Assembly: GCA_946902875.1 (NCBI GenBank)
Contig: OX336345.1
Coordinates: forward strand, 4,061,395 to 4,125,394
Reading direction: 5' to 3'
DNA from: Nematopogon swammerdamellus
Taxonomy: Eukaryota > Arthropoda > Insecta > Lepidoptera > Adelidae
Length of the DNA stretch: 64,000 nucleotides
The notes under the pieces were generated by a model. The model saw only the letters and a list, made by a program, of their open reading frames with translations. It ran no database searches and was not told where the DNA came from. Of this stretch, positions 21,877 through 33,829 are shown piece after piece. A program made the position numbers and the translations under genes. The first letter of the stretch is position 1; each line of letters begins with the position of its first letter.

Positions 21877-22824
21877 ACCTGTAAAGTAAGAGAGACACAC
21901 AGAGGATTCCGTAGCCATATGTTCCTTCTTGTTGCACGTAATAATATGCCTTACTAGTTATTACATTTCTTTGTAATAAACTTTTACTAATTGTTGTTGA
22001 ATTGACTTCATATATTCAAGTATCAAATTGACGATGGCACTACAAACCCTATTATAAAATTAAATAATAATAAATATTAAAATAGTAATTAATTATTTAT
22101 TGAAACTTTAAAAAAATTACAGTATTTTATTTAATTTAGAGGAATTTGTTTATTAATTGATAATACACAATCAAATGTACTTAATTTATTAAATATGTAT
22201 ATTATTGTTATAAAAATATTTTAATTAAATAATAATATTTTAATTTTGTATTATAAAGTAAATCAGATCAAAATATAGTTCATAATTAAGAATATAATGA
22301 ATAACAGAAACAGATATAGATAATGTAAATAGGCAGAGTGGTCAGATTCTTCAGTGTTCATGTTTATGCTGTAAATATTGATGCTCTTGTGAGCGGAAGT
22401 ATGGGTTAATTATTTGTAAGTTACTATAATATAATACTTATATATAAGGTACTAACAAAACATTGTGACTTGCGAAGTTTGTTTGTCAGTTCTTGTTGGA
22501 ATTGAATTTAGAACTGCGGTCGCACTCGCCCGTATCTCGCGTTCGGCACAGCTTGTTTTGTATGTTTTTGTCTTGATATATTGGGTCCTTCGTTTCGTTT
22601 ACGTCTCAGTTAAAATAAATAGCAGCCATAACTTCAGTTTCAGCTCCTCAAAAATTTAGATATCAAAGATTTAGCATCTGTTCACTTTCCGAAACGAAGC
22701 ACGCACGGATGAAATGCAATCGACGAATGCAAATTCAGCGTCTGGACCGAGGACGTATACGTCCGGACCACGGAGGTGGGAGTTGAGAGGAGTTGCTCTA
22801 ATTTAACTGGGTAGGTAGGTTTTT
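21877..22824. other. AT-rich stretch without a gene
   Basis: About 22010-22330 is strongly AT-rich, with long A/T runs and no recognisable element. The rest has no feature I can name. Confidence 0.45.
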
Positions 22825-23125
22825 TTTTATAATAAGGGCGAGATGTGGCGCCGAGCCACCCATAAGGTGTCTAGCGACACCCATGGACATTCGGTCGCAT
22901 GCGGTGGCTGCGAATGCCATGCCGGCCTGACAGGTGCCCATTCACGCCTCTCTTGAAGGACCCGAGACTATACTTGGGGGGAATATGTGGGCAAGGAGAG
23001 CGTTCCAGAGTTTACCGGTTCTGTGGAGGAAGGATCTGCAGAACCGATTGGTACGCATCCGCGGTAAGTCCAGCGTATAGGGATACAATCCCTGCCATCG
23101 AAATTGACGTTGCATCACTCACTTC
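22825..23125 (-). pseudogene. LINE-J 3' end fragment
   Basis: Reverse-oriented copy of the same LINE 3' end as 1669-2090: a T-run, then GTGGCGCCGAGCCACCCAT, CCCATGGACATTCGG, CTTGAAGGACCCGAGACT and GTAAGTCCAGCGTATAGGG. On the minus strand it encodes the LPRMRTN...SFKR-type tail with substitutions. Truncated at its 5' side near 23125. Confidence 0.7.
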
Positions 23126-23177
23126 TACGGAGTGATAGATAACGATCTAGCGCACATCGTCGAGTTAAAAAGGATGT

Positions 23178-23425
23178 GTGGACTCTTTTTATGTAATCCT
23201 GTATGGGTGGCTGAGTCAAGAACATGCTCAGAGCAGCCAATGTCACCTTTGAGAAGATGTCATACCGAAGACTTCCCTTTGGATTGCTGGCTCTGCTGAA
23301 CTAGAGAACACAGCCGAGGCTGCTATGAGACCACCTTTCGTCCAGTACGATGGTACCAACCCGGTCAGGCTACAATTTGAGCCTACCACCTAGTAAGGGG
23401 CAAGGGAAGGAGGAGTAAGAAATAG
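23178..23425 (-). mobile_element. SINE-B copy, head missing
   Basis: TTTTTATGTAATCCTGTATG, GCTGCTATGAGACC and CCTACCACCTAGTAAGGGGC are the reverse of the SINE-B 3' part and central domain. The tRNA-like head is absent. About 250 bp. Confidence 0.7.
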
Positions 23426-23846
23426 TAGATACGTGATTGGTGTGCTACAAAGTCGTGTATCGCCTCGCTGCTGCCCCGCACTGGCCATAAACGTTTTTAT
23501 TAGAAATTATAGCTCGCAACACAAATCCTTTCACCCTCTCTCTCCTCCGTCCGTGGTCTGGACGAGAGACGCCACGTACGCTCGGCCCCGGTACTAAAGT
23601 TCAGGAGCGAATGCTCTCGTGTTTTGGGATGTAGGAAGATGAATCTGGGGATTGATACTTAGATGGTAGAAATACTTCTTTTGGTTATATTATTCAACTG
23701 TTGCTAACGTTCCAAAGTTAGGTTAAGTTAGTTCGTAAAGAATGCCCCATGGTAATAAACTCGTTTTTCGTGTTCTAAGTTTTTATGTTGTGTGATCAAG
23801 AATGTTTTGATTTGATTATTGTTGTATTATTTTTAGTCGGGCAAAT
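23426..23846. other. No feature recognised
   Basis: Unassigned sequence with no recognisable open frame or repeat. Confidence 0.4.
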
Positions 23847-24172
23847 GTTTAGGGTTTCGTATCCATTACGGCATCTTTTGAACCGTAATAGCGGCGGTTA
23901 AAAATTTCAATACATGAATGTGTTATTAGTGCGGATATGCTAACAAATAAAAAAGCAAAAAGTAAAAAATTAAGTGGTCCCCATACTAGAAATGTGCTAA
24001 GAATCTATTAGTACATATTCATTCTACTAAATAATAGATGGCGCCACAGGTAGTTTGCATTGCAGACAGACGAAACATAGACGGATATGATTTTTTGACA
24101 GGTATGGTATATATAGCGGATCTTTGGAACCCTCCGCGCGTGAGTAAAACTCGCACTCGATAGATCTTTTAG
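23847..24172 (+). mobile_element. Family C copy, variant
   Basis: TTTAGGGTTTCGTATCCATT at the start, ATAATAGATGGCGCCACAGG inside and GTAAAACTCGCACTCGATAG with ATCTTTT at the end. The (GTCT)n block is deleted. It shares the AGTAAAACTCGCACT variant end with 21346-21670. Confidence 0.65.
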
Positions 24173-24257
24173 GCTTAGTAACATTTAACCAAGCGCCCAC
24201 AAAATTAATATTTTTTACAAATAAATTTCTGTATGTTGAGCGTTGAATAACTATCAA

Positions 24258-24545
24258 TTTTGTTTTTAACCCCGGACGAAAAAAACGGAGGGGGGTGTTA
24301 TAAGTTTGACGTGTGTGTGTGAGGGTGTGAGAGGGTGTGTGTGTATCTGACTGTGGCATCGTAGCTCCCAAACGGATGAACCGATATGGATGCGGTTTTT
24401 TTTATTAGGAAGCCTGTTTAATCGGGATGGTTCTTTAGCTATGTTTGTAATCAAGTAATCAAGGAATTAATTAATCAAAAAATTTATTATCTTAAAAAGT
24501 GGACCGATATTCACGCGGTTTTTTTTTTTAACTTGAAATAAAAGT
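24258..24545 (+). mobile_element. Family E interspersed repeat
   Basis: AACCCCGGACGAAAAAAACG, GGGGGGTGTTATAAGTTTGA, a GTGTGTGT tract, TAGCTCCCAAACGG and GGTTCTTTAGCTATGTTTG match the inverted copy at 58140-58392 block by block. No coding capacity seen; class unknown. Confidence 0.65.
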
Positions 24546-25063
24546 TAATTAAGGCACAGATTCCTTTTCTTTTGCCAGTTGAGACGGCTTCGAACAGAAA
24601 GGTTCAGATCGAGGTAAATTTTTGTGTGAATCAAGTTTTACTCAGCGAACTCTCTCGAGCAGCTTTTTATGTGGCCACGTGGAAAAAGTGGAGTGTGTGT
24701 GTACACTCCTACGCATATTAATTGGGTAGTAAAGCGGACGAGCGTTGCCTGGCGTTTTTATAAGCGCTCCGACCGCGACGACGATTGGAAGGCCCTGAAC
24801 AAATATACGATCGTCATTGTTTTTAATTATTACACGATGGCTATTTGTGGTTTAATTTAAATACATAAAAATCTTTATGCCCCTTGTTAACAGGAGAGGT
24901 ATTAAATCGTTTGTTATCTTCATGGATGGGGGTTTTAAAAATTTGATTCATCGCCGTCGCGGATGTTTAACGGGCCTCCTTGGAAAGAGGCTTCACGGTA
25001 TATTTTTTTATAACAATATCCAGATGATGTATGCATGTATAGATCTGATCTGTTTATATTACA
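24546..25063. other. No feature recognised
   Basis: Unassigned; the short open frames show no known motif. Confidence 0.4.
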
Positions 25064-25386
25064 TTAAACCGGCCAAGTGCGAGTCGAACTCGCGCACCGA
25101 GGGTTCTGTATCGCCTTGTCATGGCTAGCGCCAAGCACGCCATCTAGATGGCGTGTTATGAAATGCTTCATATTAGTTCAATGTCATGATTAGTTAAAAT
25201 GCATCATAATCTATTCGGTAGATGGCGCGCGCGCATACACTTTTTGGTTTCTTCTATGGGAATCCACGTGATTTTTTTACTTTTTCTTATTTTTATTATT
25301 TGTTGTTATATCGGCCATAATAACATAAATGTTCTGTTAAAATTTCAACGGCCTACCTATTACGGTTCAAGAGATACAGCCCTCGG

Positions 25387-25419
<33 letters not shown>

Positions 25420-25469
25420 TGGCGTAGGCTTAGTAATAGGGTCCCGTACTGGATACGGAAACCTAAAAA
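25064..25469 (-). mobile_element. Family C copy, nearly full length
   Basis: It starts AAACCGGCCAAGTGCGAGTC, includes GGTAGATGGCGCGCGCGCAT and CAAGAGATACAGCCCTCGGA, and ends with CTGGATACGGAAACCTAAAA. It is directly followed by a second copy in the same orientation. Confidence 0.8.
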
Positions 25470-25833
25470 CGGTCAAGTACGAGTTTTACTCACGCACAGA
25501 GGGCTCCGTAGATCCTCTATACCATACCTGTCAAAAACATATCACTTTATATTTTGTTTCTGCCCGTCACGCCATCTATTATCGAGTAACGTAAACATAA
25601 TGTATTGTTAGCGCGTTTCTTTTATGGGGCCCCTTATTATTTTTTACTTTTTTTATTTTATTATTTGTTGTCGTATCTGCCATAATAACACATATTCTTT
25701 GAAAATGTTAAACGGCTAACTATTACCGTTCAAAAGATACAGCCCTAGGACGGACGGATAGACAGCAGACGGACAGACAGGGTTACGTTGTAGTCCTAGT
25801 AATAGGCTTCCGTATGGATACGGAACCCTAAAA
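25470..25833 (-). mobile_element. Family C copy, head-to-tail with the previous one
   Basis: It starts GGTCAAGTACGAGTTTTACT, includes AGATACAGCCCTAGGACGG and ends GGATACGGAACCCTAAAAA. A variant of the type at 21346, with AGTTTTACT next to the end. Tandem with 25064-25469. Confidence 0.75.
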
Positions 25834-28800
25834 AGTGTGAGTGCCGGGATTCACGGTTAAGAAAACCGCGTAATCATCAGCGATATCTCAATCACTGCGT
25901 TCGAGTCACTGTTAATAGTGCTACTATTACCAAATCGCAATTCCCGCAACCCCGATAAAGGTTCGAGGTCCCGGTTCGAAAAAATTCGAAATTCATTTCA
26001 TATCACAACACATCTGGAAGCCAGCAGCGGTCCGCGAACTCGCGAAGCATTGTTTTCAGACGGAGGAAATATCTGTCGGCCGGAAATGAGAAAGTCCGAC
26101 TCCGCGGAACTCGCCGAAGGAGGTCAAAGAAAATCCATTATCGGCCGGCCGGGTATTATTCCAACAATTATTTGATAATCGTAGTTCGGCCGCGCCGCTC
26201 CAGCGCGGCGCGTGGACGTGACGCTTCCACCGAATTATGTTGGCGATAAAACTTGCTCGTGCCCCTCTCGCTCGCCCGCGCCACCCCCGCGCCACCAAGC
26301 CGGGGCACGATCCACTATTTTCTATTCATTATTATCGGATTAATGTTTCGCCAATACGGCTCGGTTTTTGCACGAACTTTGGGTCGATACGCCAACTCGT
26401 AAAGTCTTCCGAGAGATAGCGACCCGTGAGTTATGTGCGAGCTCTTTATGCACTGGAGCACGTCAGTTGAGCGCTCGCGATTTAGTACCGAGAGCACACA
26501 GGTTATAGGTACTAAACTGTTCATTTGTTTATGTTTAATTGTTCCTAGAAACAGTGACATGACGTATCATATTTTAATTTGTGCGAAACACATCTTCAGA
26601 AAGAACAAAACGCACGAAAGTTCGAACGACGCGTTTATGGGAATGAGCGTCTGGTAACAACTAATGCTCGTAATTCCAAGAGCTAACGACATCCATCCAA
26701 TAAGCACTCGAGCAGAATCCGACGTCGGCCGCGCTATCCGGAGGACTCGCGCCGTAGTCTCACCCTGCACCCCCATACGGCACGGTATCGTCCCGATCTG
26801 GGAGTAAATAACACAACAAGGCTCACTTGACGTCCTACAAAACGTCTGTGTTTCCTCCATAAATCTCGTTAATGAGCAGTGAAGATTGCTCGTCGGGATT
26901 AGATCCGATGCCACGCCGCCGATAGTGGGCCCAGACGTCGCCTACGCACCGCGTAACTCGCCGAACGATATAGATGTCGGGATCGTCGGCAGCGTAAATC
27001 ACGACGCACCACGACACGACCTCCTCAGTCCGCGCTAGTGGTTGCTGGTGTTGTAAGCCACCGGGGCTTACAACACACCACCGCCGCCGTCGCCGTCGCC
27101 CTAGCTCGTCCTTCAGTAACACTATTTCAAGTTTAGCACGACGAAACGTCGTATTTTATGAACGTCATAATATGGTCCTACTTTTGTGACTCCATGTGCG
27201 GGTGTATATAATACGCAACACGATTTTTCGACCTGGCGACCGATGTTCCCAAATACTGTTATGAATTGCATTGCGCGCTAGAACCTGCAAATCGCTGCTG
27301 CAAATTAACGATGAGTTCGGGGCATGCTCATTGGGACTGTTGCTTTGACGCAGATGATAGTTACAGGCAATCAGTGCAACACTAATCAGTGCATACGTCA
27401 CACTAAACATGAAAGAAAGGTACCGTGCCGACTACTTATAGAGATACTTCTGATATACAGCTGTTCCGCAGTTTCAGGGATGCCCATTTGATGCTCTTCA
27501 GATGCCGCCGCCAATATAAATTGCTCCAAGGAACCACCGTTGTCGCATCTATTTTAACGACACTTGAAGGTGTTAAACTTCAATGGGAGATCATTTTTGA
27601 TAATGCACCAGAAATACAATGTCCTTAAGTAATTTAATTATACAAAGTATCCTGCCCACTGACCTAATAAAAGTGACGAGACCGTAAGTTCCAACAAACA
27701 ATAAACGTGCACGTCGAAGAAAACGAAGCATCGAGAAGCTTCAAGAAATGTATCGAAAGTCTTTATTTACACAACGTGAGCGCATAAATCTTTCGACGTC
27801 ATTGTCGACATACAACTTACAGAGTGTGGTGTACCGTTCGCAAGGAGGGCTCATTAGCTCGCCGATTTTGTTTTATTTGCAGACAAAGTGTAGACGTTAT
27901 GACACGAGGCGCGGATCCGCCTCGGAAGAGGGACTCGGTCCGCAGCGGAGGTGGAGACGGCGGGAGCTGCGGTCCGGTCGTGCCGCGCGATCGCTATCTT
28001 ACCGTGCGCGGCCGCTGTTCTCTAGAAATTCGCTCCTATACTTTCTGTAATAACGGCCTGATTAACGAAAGGTACAGATTCTGAACACGTTGCGGCTACA
28101 TAAGTCTTCGCGGAGGTTAGCGCTACGTGCCCGCGCCGTACGACAGTCGGCACGGACTCACGGACGGAAGGTGCGAGGAAAGGGAAACTCTCGCCCGTTA
28201 CTGTATCGATTTCGTAGTTTTGTGGGATCCAAGAATCTCGCGCTAATAAACAATGTTGATTTAGTATAAGCTATAGGATTCTAAAATTTTTGAGTAGACC
28301 TTCGACCTTAGAATTTTTAGCAGGCTGACAACGAGAGCTCAACAATTTGTTTTGACTTTAACAGGACACGTTCTAAGTGAAATCTTCCGATTTCACTAAG
28401 TTTCTTCAAAACGGTGACACTTTTCGTCAATTAGTGCAATTTCAGAATACATTAAACATTTAGCGGCTGCAAGCATATGGCAGTAACTAGCGACCCTCCG
28501 CTAAGTAGAGCCTACAGTTTCAGAGATCGTGTTATGTGTTAGTTTGCTCATAATGGACCTGAATTGCTCGGGAGTGTTCGGTGCCTTGAAGTGCCGCTAA
28601 TTAAAATGAATCAGTCGAATGATGAAACATTTTCCTAACGTGGGAAACATGTTTTGACTCGACAATTTCTAATTTGAAATTGTTGGGGAGTATGATATAT
28701 TTAGAAATTTAGAACATTTTGTTAAGTGTTTTTCCTAAATTAATTTCTTATGGATTTATTGTTAATAATGAACAAATCTATTATTATCATAGTAAGTAAT

Positions 28801-30270
28801 GAATACGTCCTTGATAATTCGACGATGTCCGTAAGTGATCGTATCTGTTGTAAATACTCCACCTATTCTCGCCTCTGCCTATTAAATATTTCTATCTATT
28901 ATCTATTTATCTACTCTTAGGTTTATTTTCTACAAGATTATTGGGGTTGAATGAAACGTGAGTAACATGTGTATCTACAAAAATGTCGGATGTTACGAGA
29001 CGTACATTTTCGGTTTTATTTTCTCCAATAAAGGCACACCTGCCCTGTTCTGGAAGGGGTTAATTAGTTTGATTGATTGTAGCTACTGTGCTAGATACGG
29101 GTCTATTTGTTAGACTGGAACAAAAATGAAACCCAAACATTTGGACAGGAAATAGTTTGTCACGATAACGTTCCGATTTATGTATACGTAAGTATGTTTT
29201 AGGACATATGCCTCTCGTGTTAGAGCGTGCGTATCGGAACTAAAAAGATCGCTCCCTATTACAACAAACTACCACTTTTGGCAACTTTCCAACCTGGGAA
29301 TTGGACCTGGGGCTATTCAATCCCTAATTCTAGTGTTATGCCTCCTCTCCCATATTCTGAGAAAGTATGGTGGTTATGCTCTTGGAATAGATAATTTTTC
29401 AAAACACGTTTTAATGAGTTTGTCGGCAGCCATACGAGTATTTCGTGAAGCATCCTCCCAAGTCATGTCTACCGCTGGAGTGCCAAAGTCGGTAGCAGCG
29501 CAGTGTTCTCGCCAGGACAATATGGCCGCTATGTTCGTCCACAACGAACAACAGAAATCCGAAAAGCTTCCTCGTCGCGCAGTTTTCCCCACGCGCAGCC
29601 ATTGTCCGTCCGCTGCGTATAAGGCGCGTTTTAGCCGCGTAAATTGTTAAGCTCTCGCGCGCATGCCTAGGCCTCGTCGGCGGCAGGTAAGATCGACGTC
29701 GAGGTAAACCGTAAGTAGCAAAGCCTGTAATCCGTCTGGCAGATGCCGGGAAAGCGGATTAGGGGCCCAGGATCACCCGTATAAGGCCCGCTTGTTATTT
29801 GATCCATTCACGTCTTAATGCCTAGGCGGTGTCGCGAATTATTGTCTCCGCCACAATGGTAGACAATATGCGCAGTGGAACAATGCTCCGCGTCGGTGGG
29901 TACGCGCTACGCGCCCTCCGCGAGCCTTATAAGAAGCGGACCGACCGGTGTCTATTATTAATGGGCTGCAGGAAGAAGAGAGGAATGCAACTCCGCGCGG
30001 TCGAATCTGCCGCTTGCGTTACACCGGCCGATATCTGTGTTTGTGGATCTCGGACTCGCTCCTTTTTTATCGCGATGTTTGTCCAATTCGAAATTAGCAC
30101 GCATATTGAGTGCGGATAAAAGCGTTTAGGATGTCGAATGCGTTTTTATTGTGTCCTGCTTATTCTGGTTGTTTGTTCAACAGATGTTTTAACAGAGGAA
30201 TTACTTGCTCACTGTGTTATACTCTTTACTGCATATCCACTTGCTTTTTATCCTCACAAATTATGCGTTA
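25834..30270. other. Repeat-poor stretch of about 4.4 kb, no gene recognised
   Basis: None of the families seen elsewhere in the window is recognisable here. Composition is less AT-rich, with frequent CG dinucleotides around 26150-26300, 26900-27100 and 27900-28200. Several open frames of 60-115 codons exist on both strands, often overlapping one another, and none has a motif I recognise. It may be intron, regulatory or single-copy intergenic DNA. Confidence 0.4.
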
Positions 30271-30522
30271 TAATATAACCCCGTTTTTGTAACTGTGCAG
30301 TTCGAGCTGTCAAAGTCCTTAGATTGGCAGGACTGAATTCATCCCCCGCTTACATCCTCACCTCTCCGCCGACGCCTATCAGTACAAACACACACACAGC
30401 AAGGGTGTGTACTAATAGGCGTCGGCGGAGAGGTGAGGAAGTAAGCGGGGGATGAATTCAGTCCTGCCAACCTAACGTGTTTGACAGCTCGAAGTGCACA
30501 GTTGCAAAAATGTGGTTATATT
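30271..30522. mobile_element. Fold-back (long inverted repeat) element
   Basis: Two arms of about 115 bp (30271-30385 and 30409-30522) are inverted copies with only a few mismatches around a loop of about 23 bp. The outer ends read TAATATAACC and GGTTATATTA; the inner arm holds CTCACCTCTCCGCCGACGCC and its complement. No coding capacity. A fold-back MITE is the simplest reading; I could not fix the target duplication. Confidence 0.8.
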
Positions 30523-31370
30523 ATTTCATGGTCAGTTTCATTTTCATCTACATAATGAATCCGCAAATGGTTTGATCTTCTCTAGCATGTTGATGACTTC
30601 ATCCGCAATTCTTTCATCGTGGTGCTATATCACACGCGTGAAGTCGCGCGGTTAGCTGCGTGGGTCTATACGAACGAAGCATTAATTGAAGCACTCCAAT
30701 CAGACACCTCGAGACGCCTCAAGCAAGACAGGTGGGCAATTACAGCGTGTGTTTAATTTCGATGTTATATTCTTCGGCGCCTTAGATGTGGCGCGACAGC
30801 TTACACGGCGGCCAACACGCCATTGTTTGCAAATCGCCTCCGCGGCGCGCCGGCACCGTCCGGCCTCAGCTAGAGTGAGACGAAAACATCATCCCTGTAT
30901 ATTTTTCTTGCAGGGCCGAAAGAGATCGATTTAAGTTGCAAAACCTCCGCTCGGACCGCACTTATTTCAAGTACGCGCCGCGCACTTGGCGTCGATAGAT
31001 GGCAAATTTTATGGCCCAATTTAATAATATACCATCCTTTCGGAATTAAATCGCGCGCGTGTTTGTTTCCGTTCTTTTCGCCCATGGCGAACGACGTTTA
31101 TTGCGACAATGAAAAAGAGTTGAACTTTTACGGAATATAAAGGAGGCTGACTGAATTCGATGCGGTTGCTGGCGCAGTTTTTGCTATGATCTGACGGCGG
31201 CGAGGCGAGGCGAGGCGGTGATAGGTATTTATCCCTCTGCTAACTCGATGCGACACATTTAACGCTGCTGGAAAGTGTATTCTCAGTCAAGGTCGGCGCG
31301 ATCTTGGCTTGTACTCTTGATCTCACGCAGTCTCCGTACCTCGAATCCGGCCGACATGAACCGATGACTT
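30523..31370. other. No gene recognised
   Basis: Unassigned sequence with a short GGCGAGGCGAGGCGAGGCGG run near 31200. Confidence 0.4.
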
Positions 31371-32620
31371 TTTTTGCAAAGAAAAAATTTAAGTGCATGC
31401 CCACCTAACTATTTCAGCGTTCGGAACCGGTGTAAAACTGTAGGTCCTTTCCCTTGCCCCTTACTAGATGGTAGGCTCAAATTGTAGCCGACTGGGTTGG
31501 TACCACAGTACTAAGCGGCGGGTGGCCGAGTGGTTTGGGCATCGGCTTCTCATGCGAGAGGTCCGAGGTTCGAATCCGGTCGGCGTGTACCAATGAGTTT
31601 TTTCTGATTAAACAATTTACGTGCTTACCTACACCTACCGCTTCACCGTTCGGAACCGGTGTAAAACTGTAGGTTCCTTCCCTTGCCCCTTACTAGGTGG
31701 TAGGCTCAAATTGTAGCCGACTGGGTTGGTACCACAGTACTAAGCGGCGGGTGGCCGATTGGTTTGGGCATCGGCTTCTCATGCGAGAAGTCCGAGGTTC
31801 GAATCCGGTCGGCGTGTACCAATGAGTATTTTCTGATTAAACAGTTTACGTGCATACCTACACCTGCCGCTTCACCGTTCGGAACCGGTGTAAAACTGTA
31901 GGTCCCTTCCCTTGCCCCTTAGGTACTAGGTGGTAGGCTCAAATTGTAGCCGACTGGGTTGGTACCACAGTACTAAGCGGCGGGTGGCCGAGTGGTTTGG
32001 GCATCGTCTTCTCATGCGAGAAGTCCGAGGTTCGAATCCGGTCGGCGTGTACCAATGAGTTTTTTCTGATTAAACAGTTTACGTGCATACCTACACCTGC
32101 CGCTTCACCGTTCGGAACCGGTGTAAAACTGTAGGTCTCTTCCCTTGCCCCTTAGGTACTAGGTGGTAGGCTCAAATTGTAGCCGACTGGGTTGGTACCA
32201 CAGTACTAAGCGGCGGGTGGCCGAGTGGTTTGGGCATCGGCTTCTCATGCGAGAAGTCCGAGGTTCGAATCCGGTCGGCGTGTACCAATGAGTTTTTTCT
32301 GACGAAAAAATTTACGTGCATACCTACCTACACCTGCCGCTTCACCGTTCGGAACCTGTGTAAAACTGTAGGTCCCTTTCCTTGCCCCTTACTAGGTGGT
32401 AGGCTCAAATTGTAGCCGACTGGGTTGGTACCACAGTACTAGACGTAAAATGGCCGCATAGGAGTCTCGGCTGTGTTCTCCTCCTAATTCAGTATAGCCA
32501 GCAATCCAATGGGAAGTCCCCTCCGGTATGAACACTTCTCGGAGGTGATATTGGCTGGTCGGAGCATGTTTTCTGTCTGACCCCTCTGACTCTTACCGAC
32601 CATACCGAATTATATACAAT
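31371..32620 (+). mobile_element. SINE-B tandem array: four tRNA-headed units and flanking parts
   Basis: A headless unit (31371-31514) is followed by four complete units beginning GCGGCGGGTGGCCGAGTGG at 31515, 31744, 31977 and 32210, spaced 229, 233 and 233 bp. Each has a tRNA-like head: an A box within GGCCGAGTGGTTTGGG and a B box GGTTCGAATCC. The central domain ACTAGGTGGTAGGCTCAAA follows, then GGGTTGGTACCACAGTACTA. Only the last unit continues into the family 3' part (GGTGATATTGGCTGGTCGG, to about 32620), so the array shares one 3' end. By known SINE biology the boxes are a Pol III promoter. Confidence 0.85.
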
Positions 32621-32639
32621 ATCTAAAATAACGAATAAA

Positions 32640-32800
32640 AACGTGAGTGACTCGCAATGACAATAGGTTATGAAAGCTTGTGGAGTTTCCGGGTCGCCTC
32701 TCAAATATGGTTGAGGGAGGCGACGGCTGACCCTGGCGTGATGATCGTGAACGGGTGCTGTTTGTGGAGAATGGCCTGCTGCAATTGGCTCCAACATATT
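32640..32800 (-). repeat. Family G repeat
   Basis: GGCTGACCCTGGCGTGATGA, CGTGAACGGGTGCTGTTTGT and CTGCAATTGGCTCCAAC match, in reverse, the copy at 47463-47600. Possibly a LINE 3' region; class not established. Confidence 0.55.
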
Positions 32801-32810
32801 ATATGAATGG

Positions 32811-33066
32811 TTTAAGCTTATGGAAAATTTATCTTGTATTTGTGATACATTTTTAAAAATAGTGATAAACTCGACTTATTTACGCAGTGGGAAACTCTTT
32901 TGTAAATGTAGACTAAGTAGCGGTAAAAAAAGTATCCAGCCAAGTTTTTTGCTAGTCCTTCTTCGCTGTAATAATCGAACTGGCAAAATGCTAAATGTTA
33001 AATCAAATATGACGAATCCGAGTTCAGTGTGCTGTGTATGGATGATGGATGAATAAAGAATCCATA
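32811..33066 (+). mobile_element. LINE 3' end fragment
   Basis: AAGTTTTTTGCTAGTCCTTC, TTCGCTGTAATAATCGAACT and a closing GATGAATAAAGAATCCATAT resemble the 3' UTR fragment at 49367-49629 (AAGTTTCTTGTCGGTTCTTC, GTAATCGAACCGG). It has a polyadenylation-like signal and no coding domain. It ends at the start of a Helitron. Confidence 0.5.
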
Positions 33067-33185
33067 TCCATACTAATATTATAAATTCGAAAGTAACTCT
33101 GTTGTCTGTCTGTCTGTCTGTCTGTTACCTTTTCACGCCTAAACCGCTGAACAGATTTCGATAAAATATTGCATGGAGTTTAATT

Positions 33186-33641
33186 GCATCCTGAGGAAGG
33201 ACATAGGCTACCTTTTGTTCCAAAAAACAACCCTTAAGGGGTTGAAATAGGGGATGAAAATTTGTATGGGGAATCCAGCATTTCTCAAGTTAGAGATATG
33301 AAAATTCATATTTAGGCTTTTGGTATAAAATAAAGAGTTACGTGTTTCAGCGTTTTTGCTAAATCAACCCTTAAATTAAAATAAGGGATGATTTCAAAAT
33401 TATATTTTAGGATTTTATAAAATTTTGTACGGAGATGAATTGCATCCTGAGGAAGGATATAGGCTACCTTTTGTCTCAAAAAACAACCCTCAAGGGGGTG
33501 AAATAGGGGATGAAACATTGTATGGGGAATCCAGCATTTCTCAAGTTAGAGATATGAAAGTTCATATTTAGGCTTTTGGTATGAAATAAAGAGTTACGTG
33601 TTTCAGCGTTTTTGCTAAATCAACCCTTAAATTAAAATAGG
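33186..33641 (+). repeat. Internal direct duplication in Helitron C
   Basis: Two copies of about 200 bp start with GCATCCTGAGGAAGGA at 33186 and 33442. Both carry GGGGAATCCAGCATTTCTCA and GAGTTACGTGTTTCAGCG and end at CAACCCTTAAATTAAAATA. Confidence 0.85.
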
Positions 33642-33829
33642 GGGTGTGAAAGGGGGGGGGGGGGGGGGAGGGGTGTAAGTTTTTATAGGAGTATCGGTTT
33701 TTTTAAAGGTAGGAACTTGAAAATCATAATTCTAGCTACTCATCATAAATACATAATTGTTTCAGGGATTTACCATTAAAAGGGGGGGGGGGGGGGGGGG
33801 TAATTTGGGGTGACAGTGGCCTTGCCCTT

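Noticed and set aside
26835..27122. A minus-strand gene with an Arg-rich N-terminus
   Set aside because: No recognisable domain, a CG-rich triplet run creates the Arg stretch, and competing frames exist on the other strand.
31515..31590. True tRNA genes (also 31744, 31977, 32210, 44403, 60336)
   Set aside because: A and B boxes are present, but there is no complete cloverleaf with acceptor stem, and each is followed by a SINE body; these are SINE heads.
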